The translations under genes and the position numbers were made by a program. Under the pieces are notes generated by a model. The model was not told where the DNA came from. It did no database searches and was given only the letters and a program-made list of their open reading frames with translations. A DNA stretch of 64,000 nt from Zunongwangia profunda SM-A87 (GTDB lineage: Bacteria > Bacteroidota > Bacteroidia > Flavobacteriales > Flavobacteriaceae): the NCBI RefSeq assembly GCF_000023465.1, contig NC_014041.1, forward strand, positions 620,001 to 684,000, read 5' to 3'. Each line of letters begins with the position of its first letter. Position 1 is the first letter of the stretch. This document shows, one piece after another, positions 37,168 to 46,263 of this stretch.

Positions 37168-39801
37168 TTAAAATTGTTGACCTATGATAAAGTGTGTTTC
37201 CCATCCATTGGCTCCAGATTGTCCTGGTATTGGATCGAACCCGTAACCAAAATCAATTCCTAGTAATCCAAATGCAGGCATAAAGATTCTAAGACCGGCA
37301 CCGGCAGATCTGTTTAACTGGAAGGGATTAAAATCCCTAAAGTTATCGTAAGAGGCACCACCTTCCAGGAAGGTTAATGCATATATCGAAGCCGATGGTT
37401 TTAACGTAATAGGGAAGCGAAGCTCTAATGAGTATTTATTGTATATCGTGGCGCCATCTTCATTGGAAGCCTGGCTTAAAGAAGTTCTATCTAATGGAAT
37501 TAAAGATTGGTTAGGATACCCTCTTAAACGAATGGTTTCACGACCATCAAGGCTGTAGGATCCTAAACCGTCACCTCCAAGGTAAAAACGTTCGAAAGGA
37601 GGAATACCACGATCCTGGTTATAAGCTCCTAAGAAACCATATTCAACATTAGTTCTTAACACTAAATTTTTGTTCTCACCAAAGTTGGCTAAAGTAGTGT
37701 ACCAGTCTCCCTTAAACTTCACTTTGTAAAATTCTAACCATTTGTATTTTTCCTGGTCGATTTTAGATTGATCTCCTACAGCGTTTTCAGGCAATACGCG
37801 ATTCCCGCTGTTATCAATAAAGTTACCATCATCATCTTTTAGCTGAAATTCACTTTGGTTCTGAAGGTCATTGTAATCTACGCCATTCCAAAGTGAATAA
37901 GGAGGGGTAAATTTAGCGGTTATGCTAAAAACAGATCCCCCAATAGGAAAGATAGGATTGTATCTTGTATTGTCCCTGGTAATTCCCAAAGTATAGGTTA
38001 AGTTGTTAGAGAAACCATCCCCATAGGTGAATAATCCGGTATTATAGTTATTAAGATCATAACGCTGGAAACCTACAGCATGCGAGATCTGTAAATATGG
38101 GTCGGGCTCAGTAAGACGTTTACCAAATCCTACGCTAACACCCAGGATGTCAAAACTTTTTGTTCTATCTGGTTTTCTTGAACGATAGTCATATAAAAAC
38201 TGTCTTGTGTAAGAAAAGGAAGTAGAAAGCTGTACCGGTTTTCTGCCTCCTAGCCATGGCTCTATAAAAGATAGGCTATAGGTTTGGTAGAAGGTACTTG
38301 CCTGTGCTCTTAAAGAAAGGCTTTGCCCATCTCCCATTGGTACCGGCTTGTAAGCATCTTTATCAAATATCCCTGCAATAGAGAAGTTATTGAAGGAAAG
38401 GCCTAAAGTACCTATAAAACCGCCACCGCCGTAACCACCTTGTAGTTCGATTTGGCTGGCCCCGGCTTCAACAACATTGTATTCCAGTGATAATGTTCCT
38501 GTTTGTGGATCGGGATCTATAAATTCAGGGCTAAGTTGCTCTGCATCAAAAAATCCTAAAGAACCTAATTCCCTTACGGTAGATACCACATCCTGTTGAT
38601 TATATTTTTGGCCTGGTTTTGTTAATAGGTTTCTGTAAATAACGTGATCTTTGGTTCTGTTGTTACCCACCACCCGGATTTCGTCAAAATAAGCTTCTTT
38701 TCCTTCAGTGATTCGTAATTCGAAATCTATAGTATCATTATATACGTTTGTTTCTACTAAGTTAAAACTGGAGAATAGATAACCATTATTTCTGTAGATA
38801 GTAGAGATATTGGTGGCATTGGGATCTTCAGGATCTTCAATCCTTTCGTTCATAAGAACACCATTGTAAGTATCTCCTTTTTTAATTCCTAGAGCACGGT
38901 GCAAGAAATCATCAGTATAAACCGTATTACCCACAAAATCAATATTCCCAATATAATATTTATTACCTTCTTCAACTTTTATGTCTAAAGCAATATTATT
39001 TTCATCAACAGTGATAAGACTATCTGAGATAATTCGGGCATCTCTAAAGCCATTTTCTTTCAGTTTGTTTACAAGATTTTGCTTATCTTTTTGGTAATCT
39101 TCCCTGTTAAATTTTGAGCGCTTCCAAAAACGATAAAATCGTTTTTGTTTCGTGTTTTTCATGGCTCTTTTTAATTTAGCATCAGAGATTTGCTTATTCC
39201 CGATAATATCGATATTGGAAATTTTTACCTTATCTCCTGTATCGATATTAACAACCATGTTCACCATGTTATTATTGGTAGTATCTTTAACTTCAACAGT
39301 GTTGATGGCTACTTTAGCGTTAAAATATCCATCTTTTTTATACTTGTTTTCGATGTAATTTTTAGTATTAGTAATGAGGTTTTCAGTAACATTTACACCG
39401 GTTCTTAGTTTATTTTCCTCAATAAGTTCTTCTTTATCTTTCTTCTTTTTAATCCCCTGTATTCTAACTTCAGAAAGTTTTGGAATATCGGTGATAACCA
39501 ACTCAAGATCTGCAACCCCATCCTTTACATTAGTAATGTAAAATTCAATGTCGCTAAACATATCAAGGTCCCATAATTTCTTGATTACATTACTTAGGCG
39601 TTGACCAGGGATATAGATTTCTTCGCCTTTTTTAAGTCGTGTAAACGAGACTACTGTGCTTTCGTTATATCTTGTAGAGCCGGTAACTTTTATTTCGCCT
39701 AAAGTGTATTTTTTACCGTTCCCTATAGGGAGATCCTGCGCATTTGCAGCGATGCTAAAAGTAAAACAAACTAATACGAATGCTAATATTCTTTTCGTCA
39801 T
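37168..39801 (-). CDS. bamA: Outer membrane protein assembly factor BamA
   Basis: The core of the machine that folds beta-barrels into the outer membrane. About 877 residues. After the signal peptide (LAFVLVCFTFSIAANAQ) come five POTRA domains (first: KYTLGEIKVTGSTRYNESTV; later: FDEIRVVGNNRTKDHVIYRN). The Omp85 barrel follows, with GGYGGGGFIGTLGLSFNNFS and the RxRGYPNQ lid motif (TIRLRGYPNQS), and it ends in a terminal Phe (HFIIGQQF). The start at 39801 is set by the signal peptide; a longer in-frame start would overlap uppS by 170 bases. It is 7 bases downstream of uppS. Confidence 0.96.
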   Translation of the reverse strand: MTKRILAFVLVCFTFSIAANAQDLPIGNGKKYTLGEIKVTGSTRYNESTVVSFTRLKKGEEIYIPGQRLSNVIKKLWDLDMFSDIEFYITNVKDGVADLELVITDIPKLSEVRIQGIKKKKDKEELIEENKLRTGVNVTENLITNTKNYIENKYKKDGYFNAKVAINTVEVKDTTNNNMVNMVVNIDTGDKVKISNIDIIGNKQISDAKLKRAMKNTKQKRFYRFWKRSKFNREDYQKDKQNLVNKLKENGFRDARIISDSLITVDENNIALDIKVEEGNKYYIGNIDFVGNTVYTDDFLHRALGIKKGDTYNGVLMNERIEDPEDPNATNISTIYRNNGYLFSSFNLVETNVYNDTIDFELRITEGKEAYFDEIRVVGNNRTKDHVIYRNLLTKPGQKYNQQDVVSTVRELGSLGFFDAEQLSPEFIDPDPQTGTLSLEYNVVEAGASQIELQGGYGGGGFIGTLGLSFNNFSIAGIFDKDAYKPVPMGDGQSLSLRAQASTFYQTYSLSFIEPWLGGRKPVQLSTSFSYTRQFLYDYRSRKPDRTKSFDILGVSVGFGKRLTEPDPYLQISHAVGFQRYDLNNYNTGLFTYGDGFSNNLTYTLGITRDNTRYNPIFPIGGSVFSITAKFTPPYSLWNGVDYNDLQNQSEFQLKDDDGNFIDNSGNRVLPENAVGDQSKIDQEKYKWLEFYKVKFKGDWYTTLANFGENKNLVLRTNVEYGFLGAYNQDRGIPPFERFYLGGDGLGSYSLDGRETIRLRGYPNQSLIPLDRTSLSQASNEDGATIYNKYSLELRFPITLKPSASIYALTFLEGGASYDNFRDFNPFQLNRSAGAGLRIFMPAFGLLGIDFGYGFDPIPGQSGANGWETHFIIGQQF

Positions 39802-39808
39802 AAATACA

Positions 39809-40549
39809 CTAACTAAGTTGCTCACTTGTTTTTCCAAATCTTCGTTCTCTGTTTTGATAATTGTAAATGGCTTCATAAAGATTATCTTTTCTAAAGTCTG
39901 GCCATAAAATACTTGTAAAATACAACTCGGCATAAGCCATTTGCCAAAGCAAAAAGTTGCTGATCCTTTGCTCGCCACTTGTTCTAATCATCAAGTCGAC
40001 GTCGGGAATATCTTTGGTATATAGACTTTCAGATATTAAAGAATCATTTATTTTATCTGGTTCTAACGTTCCTTCTTTTACTTTATTGGCTAAAGCTTTG
40101 ACTGCAGAGGTTATTTCTTCTCTGGAACCATAGCTTAAAGCCAAAATTAAAGTCATTTTAGCGTTATGTTTTGTCTTTTCAATAACGTCTAAAAGTTCCC
40201 TTTTTGCTTTTTTAGGCAGATTATCAATATTGCCTATTGCGGTTAGTTTAATGTTGTTGTCCTGAAGCGTCTTGATTTCCTTCTTCAAGGAAGACACCAA
40301 AATCTTCATTAATGTATCAACTTCCAGTTTGGGGCGATTCCAATTTTCAGTAGAAAAAGCATATAAGGTTAAAAATTTTATTCCAATCTGGGCGCCACCT
40401 TCTACAATATCTCTTACAGATTTTACTCCTTCATTATGGCCAACAGCTCTTAAAAAGCCTTGTTTTTTTGCCCAACGGCCGTTGCCGTCCATTATAACGG
40501 CAATATGCGAGGGTAATTTTGTTAAGTTGAGATTTTCTTTAAAATTCAT
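39809..40549 (-). CDS. uppS: Isoprenyl transferase (undecaprenyl diphosphate synthase)
   Basis: Condenses isopentenyl units onto farnesyl diphosphate to make the C55 lipid carrier for cell-wall synthesis. The 246 residues contain the active-site motif HIAVIMDGNGRWAKKQG (catalytic Asp), LTLYAFSTENWNRP, and the C-terminal LMIRTSGEQRISNFLLWQ. The length is usual. It lies between porG and bamA with 3- and 7-base gaps, so the three are one transcription unit. Confidence 0.97.
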   Translation of the reverse strand: MNFKENLNLTKLPSHIAVIMDGNGRWAKKQGFLRAVGHNEGVKSVRDIVEGGAQIGIKFLTLYAFSTENWNRPKLEVDTLMKILVSSLKKEIKTLQDNNIKLTAIGNIDNLPKKAKRELLDVIEKTKHNAKMTLILALSYGSREEITSAVKALANKVKEGTLEPDKINDSLISESLYTKDIPDVDLMIRTSGEQRISNFLLWQMAYAELYFTSILWPDFRKDNLYEAIYNYQNRERRFGKTSEQLS

Positions 40550-40552
40550 TTC

Positions 40553-41254
40553 CTAAAAGCTCGAATAACATGGTTTTCTACCAAATGTTACGGTGAATGT
40601 AATTCCGGTAAAAACATACCAGTCGTTAGTATTTTGATTACCAAAAGTAAGTATAGGATCCGGTTCCCCAAGTAATTCTTCAGGATTACTTCCATCCAAA
40701 TTATCAGTGAAGGTATACCGCGCACCAATTTCTATGGCACCAACCAAATGCTGGCTAAGTGTTGTTTTGTAACCAACAACCATAGGAATGGCAAATTCCC
40801 AGTTAGTACTTTCATTAACTAAAGGAGCTCCGCGAGAGCCATCCAATATTACATGGTCTGCACTAAAATAGGTGAGCCCGGTGTAAAGATAAGGTGCGCT
40901 TTGCGATGTTCCTTTATGTAAATCAAAATCCCAAAAATTAAATTCTAAACCCAAAGAAGCTTCAGTTATGGTATTACTAAACGAATATCCTCTTTGCTGT
41001 CTGCGAGTATCATTGCTTTCTGCATCATCTGCTTCTATATTTCCCATGATTAGGGAAAATCTAAACGAATGACGCGGGCTTCTATTCCATTTTAGGATGC
41101 CGCCAGCTGCAAGACCACTAGGATTAACGTAAAATGTGTTTCCTACATCTCCAATATAATTTGCGCCTCCCAAAAAGGCACCCACCTCATAGGTTTGAGA
41201 TTGCAAATTAACTGAAGTGATCAACATAAAAACAAAAGCTATTAGATACCGCAT
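40553..41254 (-). CDS. porG: PorG-like type IX secretion outer-membrane protein (DUF6089)
   Basis: PorG is a small outer-membrane beta-barrel that anchors the periplasmic type IX secretion ring. The 233 residues have a signal peptide (YLIAFVFMLITSVNLQSQ), EVGAFLGGANYIGDVGNTFY at the first strands, and alternating strands ending in WYVFTGITFTVTFGRKPCYS. The position directly before uppS-bamA-ompH supports the call: as I recall, the P. gingivalis porG gene also neighbours its bamA homologue. It is named from family and context. Confidence 0.8.
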   Translation of the reverse strand: MRYLIAFVFMLITSVNLQSQTYEVGAFLGGANYIGDVGNTFYVNPSGLAAGGILKWNRSPRHSFRFSLIMGNIEADDAESNDTRRQQRGYSFSNTITEASLGLEFNFWDFDLHKGTSQSAPYLYTGLTYFSADHVILDGSRGAPLVNESTNWEFAIPMVVGYKTTLSQHLVGAIEIGARYTFTDNLDGSNPEELLGEPDPILTFGNQNTNDWYVFTGITFTVTFGRKPCYSSF

Positions 41255-41271
41255 AGGTTCTTAAAAGTTTG

Positions 41272-41300
41272 CAAATATAACAATTATGTTTGCTCTGCAA
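41272..41300 (-). promoter_or_regulatory. Promoter of the porG-uppS-bamA-ompH cluster
   Basis: On the minus strand: TTG (41300-41298), 18 bases, then TATATTTG (41279-41272), about 18 bases before the porG start. This matches the Bacteroidota promoter pattern well. Confidence 0.7.
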
Positions 41301-41351
41301 TAATTTGAGCTCATTAGTATTACATTAACAGTTTTTGAAAAAAAATATTGT

Positions 41352-42236
41352 TTAGTTGCGTTTATCTTCTCCCCATAATAGCTTTTTTCGTAAAGTTTGA
41401 AGAAAGCTATCATCATTTAGCTCTACCAAATTAATGGCATATGGAGCTTTTTGAATAATGATTTCGGTATCATTTTCAAGACTCGCCAATCGGGAATCCA
41501 TAGATAGTAAGTGAGAATCTTCCCTGCCACTAACTTTTAAAGTGATTTTGGTGTCATCTTTAATAATTAGTGGTCTGGCGTTTAAATTATGCGGAGCAAT
41601 TGGAGTAATGACTATAGAATCTGCATCTGGAGTGATTACCGGGCCACCACAACTAAGCGAATATCCGGTAGAACCCGTTGGTGTGGCAATAATTAAACCA
41701 TCAGCCCAGTAAGAGGTAAGGTACTGGTTGTTTAACCAGGTGTCTACCGTAATCATAGAAGTGGTGTTTTTTCGGCTAACCGCTATTTCATTTAGTGCTA
41801 CATTATTAAACACTTCATCATCAGATTTGGGATTGGTTTCAATTTGTAATACGGCTCTTGGGGAAATGCTAAAATCTTTTTTTAAAATGGTGTGAATCGT
41901 TTCTCCTATCTGTTCTTTCTGGATCGTGGATAAAAATCCAAGTCGGCCCGTATTGATGCCAACAATAGGAATATCCAGATTTTTGATATAGTTAATAGAT
42001 TTAAGGATGGTACCGTCACCGCCAATGGTAAAGAAAAGGTCGTAGCTGGCATCCAGAATATCGAAGGTTTTATAATCGCTATATTCGCCGGTAACGCTTT
42101 TGTTCTTATTGATAAGATCCAAAAAGTTACGTTCAATAATCACTTCAACTTTTTCTTCCTGAAGAAGTTCTAAAAGCTGATTAATATAAGTGCCGGCGTT
42201 TTCATGGTAAAACTGGCCGTAAATGCCTATTTTCAT
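41352..42236 (-). CDS. nadK: NAD kinase
   Basis: Phosphorylates NAD to NADP. The 294 residues contain the catalytic GGDGTILKSINYI motif, GINTGRLGFLSTIQ, NEIAVSRKNT, and the diphosphate-binding TPTGSTGYSLSCGGPVI. It starts MKIGIYGQFYHENAG, normal for Bacteroidota. It lies upstream of porG on the same strand, with a 97-base gap that contains the porG promoter. Confidence 0.96.
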   Translation of the reverse strand: MKIGIYGQFYHENAGTYINQLLELLQEEKVEVIIERNFLDLINKNKSVTGEYSDYKTFDILDASYDLFFTIGGDGTILKSINYIKNLDIPIVGINTGRLGFLSTIQKEQIGETIHTILKKDFSISPRAVLQIETNPKSDDEVFNNVALNEIAVSRKNTTSMITVDTWLNNQYLTSYWADGLIIATPTGSTGYSLSCGGPVITPDADSIVITPIAPHNLNARPLIIKDDTKITLKVSGREDSHLLSMDSRLASLENDTEIIIQKAPYAINLVELNDDSFLQTLRKKLLWGEDKRN

Positions 42237-42503
42237 TTATGTAAAATTTTTTCGATAATCAGGATTTTTGTAATCAAGCTTAGAAACATCCTAATTAAAT
42301 TTTAAAACTACCTGCTCTGTTATTTTGAATATTTTTTCAAGCATTTTTTACGCTGCTAAGAAATATTGCTCATTGTTTTTTAATGACCCAGCCAAAGGGT
42401 ATAACATTTTAAGACCTGTCTCTAAATTTAAAAATGGTTTTTGTCATGCCTTATGGCTTTGCTCAAGAGGTTCTTTAAATGAACAAAAATTGTTCTTCTT
42501 TAC
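42237..42503. other. Non-coding stretch between nadK and the CBS-domain gene
   Basis: These 267 bases hold no gene I can support. A TTG-started plus-strand frame from 42325 runs 82 codons, but it overlaps the end of the CBS gene and has no family features. GAACAA-AAA-TTGTTC (42481-42495) is a short inverted repeat 8 bases beyond the CBS stop and might be a weak terminator. The composition (runs of Cys, Phe and Trp codons) resembles neither neighbour; it could be a degenerate dispersed repeat. Confidence 0.4.
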
Positions 42504-43160
42504 TTATATGTTTAGGTATTTATCCAGGTATTTAGATCGATCGCGCAAATTTTTATCAAACGCATCTTCCTGATGTTGTGAAATAATATTATAACCATAA
42601 CGTCGTAAAGATTGTATCACTTCATTAATTCCGCTAGGATTAATTTTTATGGTGATTTGCGCCAGGTCATTCTCGATCTTAGAAACAAATAAGCCCAGTA
42701 AGTGAACATTACTGGATTCTATAATCTGGCTAATTTCACTTAACGAATAATCTTTAAAACCTTTTTCAACTACAATAATATTTCCGGCTTCATTTAAAAA
42801 GGGCGTTTCGTTAAAAATACCCATAATTTCATTTAACTCTACATATCCTAAATATTCATTATCACTATCCAGTACTGGTAAAATATTGGAATTGTTTTGT
42901 GCAAAAGATTCTAAAATGTCGAGCCAGTAATCGGTACTTCGAACAAAAAATCCTTCCAGGGCATACTGGTAATCTTCGATCGATTTTTCAGCTTCAAAAC
43001 ATCGAATGTCATTTTCAGAAATACACCCCATATAAATACCATTATTCTCAACAGGTAAATGAGAGTAGGTAAGTTGGTTAAAATCATTCTGTAAATCACC
43101 AATCTTATCTGAAAAATGACGAATGGCAACATCATTTAATATATATTCTTCAATATCCAT
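42504..43160 (-). CDS. CBS-domain protein
   Basis: A 218-residue cytoplasmic protein. The N-terminal part holds a tandem CBS pair, each with the typical NGIYMGCISENDIRCFEAEK and NSNILPVLDSDNEYLGYVEL pattern. The C-terminal part (about 145-210) reads like an ACT-type regulatory fold (KDYSLSEISQIIESSNVHLL and QITIKINPSGINEVIQSLRR). CBS pairs bind adenine nucleotides, so it may sense them; the partner is unknown. It is divergent from pdxJ and upstream of nadK. Confidence 0.85.
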   Translation of the reverse strand: MDIEEYILNDVAIRHFSDKIGDLQNDFNQLTYSHLPVENNGIYMGCISENDIRCFEAEKSIEDYQYALEGFFVRSTDYWLDILESFAQNNSNILPVLDSDNEYLGYVELNEIMGIFNETPFLNEAGNIIVVEKGFKDYSLSEISQIIESSNVHLLGLFVSKIENDLAQITIKINPSGINEVIQSLRRYGYNIISQHQEDAFDKNLRDRSKYLDKYLNI

Positions 43161-43223
43161 AATCCTAGCGTCGTTTAACGCAAATTAATTAAAATAATAT
43201 TCATTAAGCCATCCTCAACTTTG

Positions 43224-43231
43224 TATTTTTG
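43224..43231 (+). promoter_or_regulatory. Possible -7 element upstream of pdxJ
   Basis: TATTTTTG, an exact TAnnTTTG match, 123 bases before the pdxJ ATG. No clear TTG is at the standard spacing. If used, the leader would be about 115 bases and would contain the hairpin at 43274-43303. Confidence 0.4.
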
Positions 43232-43273
43232 TTAAAACAGAAAGTTTTAGGATAAGCTTTAGAAGTTCTCAGG

Positions 43274-43311
43274 ACGATCTGCTTTATTATTGTGGCAGGT
43301 CGTTTTAATTT
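43274..43311 (+). terminator. Terminator-like hairpin in the pdxJ leader
   Basis: ACGATCTGC (43274-43282) pairs with GCAGGTCGT (43295-43303), one G-T pair, 12-base loop, followed by TTTAATTT. It lies upstream of pdxJ on the pdxJ strand and behind the divergent CBS gene, so it cannot end any obvious coding transcript. It is a candidate attenuator or the end of a short RNA. Confidence 0.5.
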
Positions 43312-43353
43312 ATATCAAATTTGAAACCAGATTCAAAAGGCAAAGCCAGAAAT

Positions 43354-44070
43354 ATGACAAAATTAAGCGTAAATATCAATAAGATTGCCACCTTAAGAAA
43401 TGCGAGAGGGGGGAATATCCCTAATGTGGTACAATGTGCATTAGATATCGAAAAATTTGGAGCGGAAGGTATTACCGTCCATCCAAGACCAGATGAAAGA
43501 CATATCAGATATCAGGATACACGAGATTTAAAACCTGTTTTAAAAACCGAATTTAATATTGAAGGAAATCCGGTAACTAAATTCATTAATCTGGTTTTAG
43601 AAGTAAAACCGGCACAGGTAACTTTGGTGCCAGATGCAGAAGATGCTATTACCAGTAATGCTGGTTGGAATACTGTAAAAAATAAAGAATATCTTATCGA
43701 GGTTATTTCTGAATTTAAAAAACATGGCATCAGGACGTCTATTTTTGTGGATGCAGATGAAAAAATGATTGAAGGTGCTGCTGCTACGGGGACAGATCGT
43801 ATCGAATTATATACAGAAAGTTTTGCCGAAAAATTTGCCGATGGAGATAAAAAAGAAGCTGTAAAACCTTATGCTAAATGTGCAGAACTGGCCCATCAAT
43901 TGGGATTGGGAGTTAATGCGGGGCACGATTTATCGTTAGATAATATAGAATTTTTTAAAAATGAGGTGCCTTTTGTAGATGAGGTATCCATAGGCCATGC
44001 TTTAATCGCTGAAGCGCTTTATCTTGGTTTGGAAGAAACGATCTCACGATATTTAAAAAAATTACAGTAA
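43354..44070 (+). CDS. pdxJ: Pyridoxine 5'-phosphate synthase
   Basis: Condenses 1-deoxy-D-xylulose 5-phosphate with aminoacetone phosphate to form pyridoxine 5'-phosphate. The 238-residue TIM barrel starts [20 protein letters not shown], then has [16 protein letters not shown] (active-site His), VTLVPDA, RIELYTE and the phosphate-binding [16 protein letters not shown]. The ATG at 43354 opens directly on the conserved N terminus; an in-frame TTG at 43321 would add eleven unrelated residues. Confidence 0.96.
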   Translation: MTKLSVNINKIATLRNARGGNIPNVVQCALDIEKFGAEGITVHPRPDERHIRYQDTRDLKPVLKTEFNIEGNPVTKFINLVLEVKPAQVTLVPDAEDAITSNAGWNTVKNKEYLIEVISEFKKHGIRTSIFVDADEKMIEGAAATGTDRIELYTESFAEKFADGDKKEAVKPYAKCAELAHQLGLGVNAGHDLSLDNIEFFKNEVPFVDEVSIGHALIAEALYLGLEETISRYLKKLQ

Positions 44071-44112
44071 ACTTAAAATGATCATTTTTGGTTATTTTTT
44101 TAAAAAATTGCA

Positions 44113-44877
44113 ATGAAGTTACACACTAACATTATAGGAGAAGGGAAGCCTTTTATTATTTTACATGGATTTCTAGGAATGGGTGATAATTGGAAGACAT
44201 TAGGGAAGATGTTTTCTGAAAAAGGATATGAAGTTCACCTGGTGGATCAGCGAAATCATGGTAAAAGTCCACATAGCGATGATTTTTCCTATGAAATATT
44301 AGCAGAGGATTTAAAGGAGTATATTGAAGAGCATCATTTGGAGGAAATAGTGCTGATGGGGCATTCTATGGGTGGTAAAACGGCTATGTTCTTTGCAGCA
44401 ACTTATCCAGATTTGCTAGAAAAACTTATTATAGTGGATATTGCCCCTAAATATTATAAGCCACATCATCAGGATATTTTAGCTGGATTAACCCTGTTGG
44501 ACAAGTCTGATGTATCCTCCCGTCAGGAAGCAGCTAAAATAATTTCTGAATACGTTCCTGATAAACCTACCCAACTTTTTCTTTTAAAAAATTTAGACCG
44601 TGAAGGTAAAGATAAGTATGTTTTAAAAGTTAACCTGAAAACTCTAAAGGCTAAAATTGAAAATATCGGGGCTGCCTTAGAAGAAGGAAAGATTTATGAA
44701 GGGAAAACCTTGTTTATAAAAGGAGAAAAATCTCGTTATATCAAATTGCCTGAAGATGAAGATTTGCTTCATAATCATTTTCCAAATGCTGAAATTGAAG
44801 TAATTAGCGATGCAGGTCATTGGGTGCATGCTGAAAATCAAGAAGATTTTTATAGTACTGTAATTAGATTTCTTTAA
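44113..44877 (+). CDS. Alpha/beta-hydrolase, YbfF-like esterase
   Basis: A 254-residue cytoplasmic serine hydrolase. The oxyanion motif is FIILHGFLGMGDNWKTLGK, followed by HLVDQRNHGKSPHSDDFSY. The nucleophile elbow is GHSMGGKTAM (Ser in GxSxG), and the catalytic His is in ISDAGHWVHAENQEDF. The HxGKS-type DQRNHG motif fits the YbfF family of acyl-thioester or carboxyl esterases. The natural substrate is unknown. It is 42 bases after pdxJ and may be cotranscribed. Confidence 0.9.
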   Translation: MKLHTNIIGEGKPFIILHGFLGMGDNWKTLGKMFSEKGYEVHLVDQRNHGKSPHSDDFSYEILAEDLKEYIEEHHLEEIVLMGHSMGGKTAMFFAATYPDLLEKLIIVDIAPKYYKPHHQDILAGLTLLDKSDVSSRQEAAKIISEYVPDKPTQLFLLKNLDREGKDKYVLKVNLKTLKAKIENIGAALEEGKIYEGKTLFIKGEKSRYIKLPEDEDLLHNHFPNAEIEVISDAGHWVHAENQEDFYSTVIRFL

Positions 44878-44889
44878 AAAACCCCTCTA

Positions 44890-44915
44890 AATATTATGCA
44901 TACATAATATTTTTG
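44890..44915 (+). terminator. AT-rich hairpin with T-tract after the hydrolase gene
   Basis: AATATTATG (44890-44898) and CATAATATT (44903-44911) form a perfect 9-bp stem with a CATA loop and a following T-run. It is weak thermodynamically. The same bases 44908-44915 read TATTTTTG and could be a -7 element for the next gene. Confidence 0.45.
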
Positions 44916-44998
44916 CCTATTTTGTTGTGGTATTTGTATTTTGTGCTAAATTCATTACACGATTTACAAATGGAGACAAACTTAATTCTACTAATATT

Positions 44999-46249
44999 AT
45001 GAAGAAACTTTTATTCCTGACCCTTTTTGGGTTGGCGACTGCAATGACTTATGCCGGGGGATACAGGGTAGGGCTTCAGGGACAGCGCAGGCTGGCCATG
45101 GGGCATACTGGTGTGGCTGTAGTTGATAATGCAGAATTGGCTTTTTTTAACCCGGCAGGGTTAGTGTATTTAGAGGACCGCATAAATGTAGCCGTTGGGG
45201 CCAGTGCGGTATTCTCTGACGTGGTATGGCAAAATGATGAATATGGGCAAATGGCAAGAACAGATAGTCCTGTGGGGACGCCTTTTTATGCCTATGTTTC
45301 TTATAGAGCTTCAGATTGGTTAACCTTAGGGCTTGCAGCTTATACGCCTTACGGTAGTTCTGTAGAATGGCCCACAGATTGGTCTGGGTCTCATTTGGTA
45401 AATAATATAGATCTTCAGGCTATATATATTCAGGCTTTAGCTTCTGTGAAAATTTCAGATAGACTTAGTGTTGGTGGAGGGCCTATATATGTAAACGGAT
45501 CGGTAAACTTCAATAGAAATTTAAACAGGACCCTTAGCGATATCGATGGAAACAGAGCAAATGTAACTGTAGATGCTTCTGGAGTACATGCCTGGGGTTG
45601 GTCTTTAGGAGCTATGTATAACCCTACTGATAAACTTAGGATAGGGGCTAATTATCGTTCAGAAATTATTGTTGAAGCAGAAAATGGTGATGCAGATTTT
45701 AATAATATTCCTAATTCGCCTCTTACGCCGTTTAAAGATACCAGGTTTGATGCCTCGTTACCGTTGCCGGCAGAGCTTTCGATTGGAGCTTCTTATGAGA
45801 TTTCAGAAAAATGGTTGATTGCTTTTGATTATAACCGGGCTTTTTGGGACGTATATAAATCTTTAGATATCGATTTTCAGGATCCGGCAATTCCAGATTC
45901 CAAAAATCCTAGAAATTATAAGGATGCTAATACCTACAGATTTGGGGCACAATACATCGCAAACGAAATGTTTACCCTAAGAGCCGGATACTATTTTGAT
46001 GAATCTCCTGTACAATCAGGCTACTTCGCACCAGAAACCCCAAGAAATGATGCGCATGGTTTCACGGCCGGATTGTCTGTAAATATTACAGATAATCTAT
46101 CGATAGATGCCTCTTTCCTTTATAACCGATTTAAAGAAGTAGAGGAATCCTATGATTATTATATGGAAAATGGCCAAAATGTACCTTTTGAAGGTTCGTA
46201 CAAAACAGTGGCATTTGTGCCTGGGCTTGGGGTGACATTCAAAATTTAA
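44999..46249 (+). CDS. OmpP1/FadL family outer-membrane transport protein
   Basis: A 416-residue beta-barrel of the long-chain fatty-acid or hydrophobic-compound transporter family. The signal peptide is LLFLTLFGLATAMTYAGG. The N-terminal hatch QRRLAMGHTGVAVVDNAELA, then FFNPAGLVYLEDRINVAVGA, is the FadL signature. Barrel strands with many aromatic residues follow, ending in VAFVPGLGVTFKI. The ATG at 44999 fits the signal peptide. A lipoprotein gene starts 14 bases downstream and probably works with it. Confidence 0.92.
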   Translation: MKKLLFLTLFGLATAMTYAGGYRVGLQGQRRLAMGHTGVAVVDNAELAFFNPAGLVYLEDRINVAVGASAVFSDVVWQNDEYGQMARTDSPVGTPFYAYVSYRASDWLTLGLAAYTPYGSSVEWPTDWSGSHLVNNIDLQAIYIQALASVKISDRLSVGGGPIYVNGSVNFNRNLNRTLSDIDGNRANVTVDASGVHAWGWSLGAMYNPTDKLRIGANYRSEIIVEAENGDADFNNIPNSPLTPFKDTRFDASLPLPAELSIGASYEISEKWLIAFDYNRAFWDVYKSLDIDFQDPAIPDSKNPRNYKDANTYRFGAQYIANEMFTLRAGYYFDESPVQSGYFAPETPRNDAHGFTAGLSVNITDNLSIDASFLYNRFKEVEESYDYYMENGQNVPFEGSYKTVAFVPGLGVTFKI

Positions 46250-46263
46250 ACTTACAGGAAAAG

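Noticed and set aside
42325..42573. 82-codon plus-strand frame in the nadK-CBS gap
   Set aside because: TTG start, no recognisable domain, overlap with the 3' end of the well-supported CBS gene. Kept only as a possible repeat relic.
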